A stretch of DNA of 64,000 nt from Phlegmacium glaucopus. Its lineage: Eukaryota; Basidiomycota; Agaricomycetes; Agaricales; Cortinariaceae. The position numbers were made by a program, and so were the translations under genes. The DNA is taken from contig MU129987.1 of the NCBI GenBank assembly GCA_015039465.1, positions 53,387 through 117,386 of the forward strand, read 5' to 3'. Under the pieces are notes generated by a model, which saw nothing but the letters and a program-made list of their open reading frames with translations, ran no database searches and had not been told where the DNA came from. Below are positions 57,300 through 64,000 of this stretch, one piece after another (position 1 is the stretch's first letter; the number at the start of each line of letters is the position of its first letter).

Positions 57300-58335
57300 A
57301 TGTCTGCTCCATCCAGTTCAAAATCAGACTTCATCGATCTTGCAAGAACAATTGCCCACGCTCATTGCAATACTACGAGTGTATCTTGCCGCCTGCACGA
57401 CGAGCAAGGCTGTTCTAGCCAGACCTACATCGTGGAACTTGAATACCAGCCCGATGCCATCGTCCAGTTTCGAGACACTCCTCTGGACTTGTCCCACTAT
57501 GCGTTAGCACGCCGTACGTCTTCACCAGAATATGTACTTGTCCCCTGAGCGGGTCTGCAGAGAAATTGGGAACCCTGGTTCCAACTATCGAGAAGAAGAG
57601 CACAGATATCTATGTTTCCACTCATGTCTACATCATGAACTACATCCACGGATCGATGTGGAATTCAGCTCTAGGAGACTGGGAGGACGACACTGCGATC
57701 GCTGGCCAACTTGGAGACGCGTTATCTCGCTGTATCGTTGGCCCAGACTCCTCAGAGGTCGTTGAGTCTTACATCATCCCGCGCCTCCAAACCGTGCTGC
57801 ACGAAAACATTCCATCAGACCGACTTGAACTGCGTCGAAGCGTTGAAGAACTCATCTCGGTTGCTCCTAATCTCAAGAAGCTCCCTCTTTCTCTTTCCCA
57901 TGTGGACCTCAATGCGACGAATGTGAGTAGACCTTCAGGAACCGGTCACCACTGCCTGAACATGAACCTCAGATACTCATTGCGAGTCGGGGACCACCTC
58001 GACTAATCGGACTTTTGGACTGGGAACTCTCCAAGTATCTTCCTTTCGGTATCGACGGCGCTCAGATCCGCTACTTGTCTGTGATCAACCGAGACCGAGT
58101 CGATTGTCCCGAAGAGCCCGGGTCTACCATGGTTGCAACTTCATTCTGGAATGCCTTTACGAGGAATCTTGCCACTGATCTTAAAGATTATGTCGTGGAC
58201 GCCATGAAGGTTGGGATGATCATGTATCTAGAGTTCCCAGAAGGCTGCGGGCAACGAGAGGCGAGGGAGATTCAGAATGCCGAGAATCGTTTGCAATGGT
58301 TCGACGATGTGTTCAGACCACTATGTTCTCGCTGA
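57300..58335 (+). CDS. Aminoglycoside-phosphotransferase-like (APH) kinase
   Basis: Three exons (57300-57513, 57561-57922, 57973-58335) give 312 aa. The N-lobe is short (DFIDLARTIAHAHCNTTSVS, CSSQTYIVELEYQPDAIVQF). The hinge word is YIMNYIHGSMW. The catalytic loop LSHVDLNATNIL has the family's H-D----N residues. The metal-binding motif GLLDWELSKYLPFG follows; both are joined across the last intron. The APH superfamily phosphorylates small molecules such as choline, homoserine or sugars, and mushroom genomes have many of unknown substrate. The name does not imply antibiotic resistance here. An unspliced frame around the first intron gives a nearly open alternative, but only splicing at 57,514-57,560 yields ARQKLGTLVPTIEKK. 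No defect seen. Confidence 0.85.
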
Positions 58336-59142
58336 GTCTGTCAACCAAGAGCTCCTGAATTTGTACAGAAACTTGTTACCTGCGGTCATGTAAAATAACA
58401 GCCACAGCGACAAGTTTGTCTAGTTAAAAATTCAGTCCAATGATAACTGACTCGTCAGTCGCAGTAGGCATCAGAAACGCAATGCTGAAATAATCCAAAC
58501 GTGCAGCAGTCATGATGGGCATGAAGATCTATGAGACGGCGAAGCCAGATGCCCTCCTTCATGGCATGAGCTAGAGCGACGTACAGTCACGTACTCACTC
58601 TCGGTCAGTCGAAAGAGTCACGAGCTTCTGCTTCTTGAGTGAACATCAGCAAACTCCGATTTTTTGTCATAGTGAGTTATAGCAAAATATAGTAGAGTAT
58701 AGCAAAAATCAGAGTTTGCTGATGTAACAATGTTGATATTATTATTACTGGGATCAACACAAAATATCAGAAAGTGATTGTTCAGCATACCCTGTGTAGT
58801 TTTTTGAATCTTGGTGCCCCCTTGCTAATCATTTTGATTGGTGCGACATTCCTTAGATTATCCTTTCCATTGCCAGACAACAGAGTCCTCTGATAGAACT
58901 GTCAATGCTCTTGCTGATCACCTCCCTCAGGATGTGATCCTTCGCTAATGACGCCTTCCATACATCACATAAACTCTATTCTAAGAGAACATGAGGGACA
59001 AGTGTGAACATAGAAATTTGTCTATGTGACGAAATGGGTTGTGGCATGGCAATCTTTTCTTCACTGCCACCACCGCAACCTCACACTGAATTTCCCTGCT
59101 TGTCATCCAAGCAGCTATAATTTCTTTTGTGTACAAAGAATC
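58336..59142. other. No gene; left edge of second repeat island
   Basis: Contains short repeats such as ATAGCAAAATATAGTAGAGT near 58,680 and the direct word ATCAGAGTTTGCTGAT. No coding family recognised. The last 8 bp (AAAGAATC, 59,135-59,142) are the left target duplication of the next element. Confidence 0.45.
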
Positions 59143-59525
59143 TAGGGCTGCGCACCGTACCGTAACGGTAGTCGGCCGTAAGTCAACAGCCATATTTGTT
59201 GAACTTTCAACCCTCCACGGCACGGCTACGGTTCACGTTGTACCGTACCGTGTGCCATAAAATACGGTTCGGCAGACCACTCATGGCGATGCCCAGCAGG
59301 TAAATTTTTCCCAAAGTTTTATCTGAGCTCGGATTTAGCTTTGTTCAGCTGATCTGAGTCCAGCCATGCCACCGCCTTGTGAATACACAGTGAATTTGAT
59401 GGACCCCTCTTACGGCCGTGGAGTTACGGCCGTATTTTTGATGTCCCAGACCCTTCACAGTACGGTGACGGTAGCCGTAACATACAGCTGTATGCCCATA
59501 GGTATGGTGATGGTGCGCAGCCCTA
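59143..59525. mobile_element. hAT-like MITE with CGGTA-rich ends, perfect 8-bp TSD
   Basis: 383 bp. Begins TAGGGCTGCGCACC and ends GGTGCGCAGCCCTA, a 14-bp perfect terminal inverted repeat. It is flanked by AAAGAATC on both sides (59,135-59,142 and 59,526-59,533), a perfect 8-bp target duplication as made by hAT transposases. Subterminal text is built from CCGTACCGTAACGG-type words in both orientations. It encodes nothing, so it is non-autonomous. Confidence 0.92.
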
Positions 59526-59676
59526 AAAGAATCAAACACATTCAGATACAGACTAAAAGTATTTCCACATAAATGCCCAGAGTTCAGTTTGATCTGGCAC
59601 TCTTAAAGTGTCCTGGCTTTGCTTCTCCAGTTTATGCAGCAGCAGCTCGAAACCCACTTGTCAACCCTGACACTAC

Positions 59677-59982
59677 TAGGGTTACCAAAGTTCAGTTCAG
59701 TTCAGTTCTTCACCTCCTCAGCCTGAACTGAACTGAAGAACCATTATAAAAACTGAAATTTTACCTTTTTATTGTACAAAGACCTTCCTTAGCCCTTAGT
59801 CACTTGACTTCCACTCATATATGATCTCAGAACTCCTTTAGAACACAGAAAACCATTGATTTGTATTTATTTTCCTAAATAGGCAGTACTAATCTAGGCT
59901 GACATAATAACATCACATACCAAGTCTGACCATTACCTCCTTCCTTAGCTATTATTTCATGCTCAAAAGCAGTACTTTACCT
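59677..59982. mobile_element. Truncated hAT-like element, CAGTT type
   Basis: Starts TAGGGTTACCAAAGTTCAG followed by CAGTT/GAACTG words, like the element at 24,267. Its inner sequence matches that element in opposite orientation (ACTCATATATGATCTCAG, ACATCACATACCAAGTCTG). No right terminus is present; the next element (59,991) begins where it fades out. Confidence 0.65.
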
Positions 59983-59990
59983 TCCCCCAC

Positions 59991-60536
59991 TAGTGATGGG
60001 CAGGGGTTTGGGAAACCCCTGGGGTACAAGGGTAAGGGTAAGGAGGGTCAGGGTCAGGGTACAGATTTTTTGACCCTTGAAAAACCCTTACCCTTCTGGA
60101 GGGGTCAGGGTATTTTTGGGAATTTTTATTTCTCTGATATCAGAGTGATCTAACTGTTGTGTATCTATAAAATTGACTTTAAATCAGAGAAAAGGCAATC
60201 TAAAGAGGCCTCACTGCTTTCACAACAATCAGTAGCTTAAAATACTAGTCAAACCCTCTCTATTTCATTTAAAATCTATTGCTAAACACCTTTAACACCC
60301 TGAACATGTTTTAAATAATAGCTACTTTGAAGGCTCCTATGGATTACAAAGCTTGAGGAAGGATTTGGACCAAACCCTTGCACTAAACCCTGCTGAGGTT
60401 TCTTACCCTCCAACCCCTCAGAAACCCTTACCCTTACCCTCAAAAACCCTTACCCTCAGCCAAGGGTAAGGGTTTTTGGAGGGTAAGGGTAAGGGTCAGC
60501 CTAATTCCACCCCGGGGTTACCCTTGACCATCACTA
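59991..60536. mobile_element. hAT-like MITE with telomere-like GGGTAA words
   Basis: 546 bp. Begins TAGTGATGGGCAGGGG and ends CCCTTGACCATCACTA. It is flanked by TCCCCCAC on both sides (59,983-59,990 and 60,537-60,544), a perfect 8-bp target duplication. Both ends are filled with GGGTAA/GGGTCA on the left and CCCTTA plus GGGTAA on the right, some as near-tandem arrays. The inside is AT-rich and non-coding. Confidence 0.9.
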
Positions 60537-60649
60537 TCCCCCACACATTCCAAGTGGATCCAAGTGGAATCCGACCAAATTCCGACCTTAGTCCGAGTAA
60601 AAAATAAATAAAAAATTGCATATTACATTCCTAGTCATTCCTACTCATT

Positions 60650-62412
60650 AGTGATGCCAAAGTTCGGTTCAGTTCGGTTCTTCAACTAATTTTGGAGAAC
60701 TGAGAACTGAACCGAAAGGCTCCTGGCTGAACTGAACCAGAACCGAGAACCAGAACTGATAGAACCGGTTCTGTCAGTTCTATCGGTTCTGGTTCTCGGT
60801 TCGAACTGCCGAACCGATATTGATTTTCCTCCTCAAGGTAGCCTCAAGTCTTCTCTCCCACCTCCGGCTCTAGTCCAAGCGAGCGCACTCATGACTTGTC
60901 TACCTGTAAGTTATATCCATACAATTGTGCCTTTCTATCTAAAAAAATATTTATTTGCTGTAGGCGCCCGTCCTTTAACACCGCAGACTTCACTGTTCCA
61001 AGCTCGCACAGCCACAAAGCTATTTCATTCGTCAGACCTGCTCACACCACATCGTCGATAGATGTAGCTATATAGTAACAACATATGCAGAGGCAGAAAT
61101 ATTCATCGTGCCATGGATTCGACGTTGTTTGAATCTGCTGAATAGAGGTGAGCTGATGTCGAAAGAAAAGAAAAAGGGTCAATAACTCACCTTTCAGCCA
61201 CTAGATCCAATGAAACAACTGTGTCGTCATACCAGTCATCATACCATGTCGCCATCTGTGCTACCATATCAACAACATGATTAGGCCATCATAAGCCGTC
61301 AAAAATGAAAAAGGATGTTCGTCATGGGGAGGGGGATGAATGCTAGGAGATTGGATTTTTGGAGTATCACCACGAGAACGAGACAAATCATCTTGCGAGG
61401 TTGGTCCAGATTGATTGTAATGCCACCAATGATGACAAATGGACAACAACAACGACAAACGATGACGCTGCTCTGATCTGGTTCAAACTTGGTTCAAACC
61501 TTCTTGGGAAGGTTCTAGTGATTCTCTGGAGGGAATGGAAGACACTGAGTGGTCGTCTCGGCTGTACTTGCTTCGTAAGTGTTTCTACCCCACAAAACTT
61601 GTCCTAATTAATTCGTTATAGTACCATTCAGACTATTTCCTAAATACCACGCCCAAATGCCAATGCCAACACCCAAATGCCAGCATGAACACCCAGACAC
61701 CAACATGATGCCCGAACGCTAGTGCCTGGACTTGACCGTCGACCCCTCAATGATGCACGAACATCACAACACGAACGCCGGCACCCAGTATCTTTCACAC
61801 CGGAATGTTTGTTACTGTCCCTTTTTACTGATTGCTTACTTGTTGGCTGGTTGAGGTCACTTAGACCCTCATTTTGTTTTCTCAAGGTCGACGTGGACAA
61901 ACAATGACGACGAACCGATGACAAACAAATGAATGACGACAAACAAATGAACGATGACAAACAAATGGACGATGCGCCATACAATTGACATAGTTTTATA
62001 TTATGACTTAGTTTTATTTAATATTATATGATTTCTCTTCTATTCTACAGCCGAGGCTGGCCTTTACTAGTTTCGATTAACTTATAATACATGCTATAAA
62101 ATCCTTTGATGAGATTTTTCGAACCCCGACTTCCAAATCATCGGGTCTGGCGCCTAATAACAATGGTGCCTAATAACAATATTTTATATTATAAATTCAT
62201 TTCTGCGTGGAAAATTTATAAAAAAATAGTGACAGAAAGTTCGGTTCAAACTGGTTCGAACCCAGTTCTCAAAATCTTAGGAATGTCAGAACCGAGAACC
62301 GGACCGACTACCCAAAATCTTTGGACCGAACTGAACTGAACCTGAACCGATGGTTCGGTTCTATCGGTTCTCGGTTCTTGCACCAGTTTGGAACCGAACT
62401 TTGGCATCACTA
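60650..62412. mobile_element. hAT-like element with GGTTC-rich ends, perfect 8-bp TSD
   Basis: 1,763 bp. Begins TAGTGATGCCAAAGTTCGG and ends CCGAACTTTGGCATCACTA, a 19-bp perfect inverted repeat. It is flanked by CTACTCAT on both sides (60,642-60,649 and 62,413-62,420), a perfect 8-bp target duplication. The outer 150 bp of each end consists of GGTTC/GAACC words, as in elements A and B at 29-31 kb, so it is a longer relative. The interior has several short frames but no recognisable transposase, and a small minisatellite at 61,895-61,980. It sits inside an older ATTCC-rich repeat. Confidence 0.92.
61895..61980. repeat. Small minisatellite, ATGACGACAAACAA type
   Basis: Four to five imperfect copies of a 14-16 bp unit (GACAAACAAATGAACGAT variants) inside the 60,650-62,412 element. 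The minus-strand frame across it (SSFICLSS repeats) is a by-product. Confidence 0.6.
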
Positions 62413-62429
62413 CTACTCATTCTGAGTCA

Positions 62430-62660
62430 TTCCGAGCGGAATCTGAGCATATTCCAACTTGAAAAAAATACAAATTCTGAGTGATTCCTAGTCTATTTAT
62501 AGTCCATTCCTAGTCTATTCTGAGTCCATTATGAGTTAATTCTTAGTCCATTCCAAGTTAATTCCAGTCTATTCCTAGTCCATTCTTAGTCATTCCAAGT
62601 CAATTCCAAGTCAATTCTGAGTCTATTCCAAGTCCATTCCAAGTATTCCTAAGAAGATCC
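62430..62660. repeat. Degenerate tandem repeat, unit about ATTCCNAGTC
   Basis: Some twenty imperfect copies of a 10-11 bp unit with variants ATTCTGAGTC, ATTCCTAGTC and ATTCCAAGTC. Related ATTCC/GGAAT text lies left of the 60,650 element (60,540-60,640). That element therefore appears to have inserted into this repeat. Confidence 0.75.
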
Positions 62661-62678
62661 TCTATCATTCTATACAAT

Positions 62679-62985
62679 ATTTCCTCTTTGGGAAAAGTTT
62701 CCCCATAGGCCAAATCCCATTTAATGCCATGTTTAAAAATGTATATGTTTAAAAATGTATTTTGCATTTTTCTCAATAAGGAAAGAAGCTATTAATAGAA
62801 TTTCAACAGATTCAGGGTCCTAAAAGGATGGAACATCCTTTTAGACACTATTTCCTTTTTTGGAAAAAATTCCCATAGGCCAAATCTCATTTAGCACTGT
62901 GTTTAAAAATGTATTTTGCATTTTTCTCAATAAGAAAAGAAGCTATTAATAGAATTTCAACAGATTCAGGGTCCTAAAAGGATTC
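62679..62985. repeat. Direct duplication of about 150 bp
   Basis: 62,679-62,829 and 62,844-62,985 are direct copies. Both contain CCCATAGGCCAAATC, then TTTAAAAATGTA, TTTTGCATTTTTCTCAATAA and AATTTCAACAGATTCAGGGT with CCTAAAAGGAT. Copy 1 has an extra small internal duplication (GTATATGTTTAAAAAT). Confidence 0.8.
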
Positions 62986-63413
62986 AGAACGACTTCTGAG
63001 AGAGAATAGGTAGGAGTAGGAGAAGGAATTGGGGAGATTCAAGCGAAAAAGTCAGGGAATGACAGTTGGGTGACAGTTGACGATATCAGAATGACTTCTG
63101 AGAAAGAGTAAGTAGGAGTAGGAAGAGTAGAGATAAGAGTGGGGGATGGAGACACACTATGTTCAGTTCCAATGTGGAAGGGATTTACTTGTTGTCCCTC
63201 CGAAAACTGAATTTCTGATCAGGCAACGAGAGACCAACCACAAAATATTGTTGTGTTTGTTACTAAATATGGTCACGGGTACGGGTGTCCGTGGGTACCA
63301 TGGTTGGACATACCCAAACATTTGGGTACTGTAAGGGATCAGTCACAGTAATGGTCGTGAACGGTCTGTAGAAAATCCTTGACTTATCGGACAAGAAGAC
63401 ATCACAGATCCCA

Positions 63414-63510
63414 ATGGTTTCAAGTCAAGTCAAGTCCAAGTCCGTAAATCTCTAAATACCAAGTACGTCAAACTTGACTTGACTTGACGACTTGGCAATC
63501 CAGGATCTTC
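63414..63510. repeat. CAAGT-rich inverted repeat
   Basis: The left part has TCAAGTCAAGTCAAGTCC and the right part CTTGACTTGACTTGACG, with a spacer of about 35 bp. The design resembles the word-filled ends of the hAT-like elements, but terminal sequence and target duplication are not clear. Confidence 0.55.
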
Positions 63511-63639
63511 CGGTCCGTTAAGAGAAGAAAACTGACTTGTAAAAGACCTTTCACTAGGAAGTCATTAAATACTTGTAACCTTACAAAACCGTCATGAAAA
63601 CTGGTTCATGAAATGGAAGGGGGTGTGTAAGACTCACCT

Positions 63640-63960
63640 TACCAGCCTTAACCAGTCTTACTTAAAAGTCACTCTTGGGTCGATTTAAACCGAGTCTGAA
63701 CCTTACTAAGGCTGGTTTAAGACTGGTTTAAGACTGGTAAGGCTCGCCTAACTGATCCTAGGCGAGTCTAGGGTTAGGATGATCCTAGGATAGTCTAAGG
63801 TTGAACTTTTTTTCAGTAAGGATCAGGTAAGGCTCAGGTAAGGCTCAGGTAAGGATCAAGTAAGGCTCAGTAAGACTCACGTAAGGTTCAGTTAAGGATC
63901 AAGTAAGACTCACTAAGGGTCACGTAAGGATCACGTAAGGATCCCATAAGACTCAGTTCA
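63640..63960. repeat. Degenerate tandem repeat, AAGGCTCAGGT type
   Basis: Two linked parts: copies of AAGACTGGTTT/AAGGCTGG up to about 63,745, then many copies of an 11-12 bp unit (AAGGCTCAGGT, AAGGATCACGT, AAGACTCACGT). It continues to the window edge. Confidence 0.7.
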
Positions 63961-64000
63961 ATATAAAGGTTTTTTCCTTTTTTACATTCTTACTATCTAA

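Noticed and set aside
60000..60536. Interstitial telomere or chromosome end
   Set aside because: The GGGTAA words are mixed, in both orientations, and enclosed by inverted ends and an 8-bp target duplication, so they belong to a transposon.

Overview
The window looks like nuclear DNA of a basidiomycete fungus, most likely an Agaricomycete. Genes are split by many 45-80 nt GT-AG introns with short, sometimes very small, exons. The protein families fit: mushroom-type F-box proteins, a NACHT NTPase, a DUF6699 protein, GMC oxidoreductase, cytochromes P450 and NmrA-like Rossmann proteins. A tRNA-Ser(AGA) carries a short anticodon-loop intron. There is no bacterial or viral replicon signature. I worked by eye, so family names come from recognised motifs and no database was searched.

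Layout. 0.3-1.6 kb: a frame-broken unknown gene. 2.4-9.6 kb: a DUF6699 protein (minus), the complete six-exon sigma subunit of the AP-2 clathrin adaptor, and two F-box proteins. 9.6-13.4 kb: gene-poor, with tRNA-Ser at 12,253. 13.4-16.1 kb: a six-exon NACHT protein. 16.1-20.3 kb: no gene seen. 20.3-21.4 kb: RHO1 GTPase (minus, five exons). 21.4-31.7 kb: an AT-rich island of transposon remains, with LTR-like repeats, a hAT transposase C-terminus, two fold-back elements with GGTTCT-type arms, and a minisatellite. 32.7-34.7 kb: a nine-exon ammonium transporter. 35.4-37.6 kb: two degraded genes. 38.1-56 kb: a block of oxidative and tailoring enzymes: P450, BAHD-type acyltransferase (frameshifted), P450 (minus, 14 exons, one GC-AG intron), GMC oxidoreductase (20 exons), a DNA transposon inserted with a 7-bp target duplication, two tandem NmrA-like reductases with the same exon layout, and a P450 relic. 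57.3-58.3 kb: an APH-like phosphotransferase. 59.1-64 kb: a second transposon island. It holds three short DNA elements with perfect 8-bp target duplications and families of short degenerate tandem repeats.

How the genes relate. AP-2 sigma and RHO1 are housekeeping genes for endocytosis and for cell wall and actin control. The ammonium transporter serves nitrogen uptake. The 38-56 kb block resembles a metabolite-tailoring or detoxification locus (oxidation, acylation, reduction) with no core synthase in view, and several members are decaying. The most unusual signal is the set of hAT-like elements. Each family fills its ends with a different short repeated word (GGTTCT, CAGTT, GGGTAA, CGGTA and possibly CCAGAC or CAAGT). 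The families sit in nested or adjacent positions.
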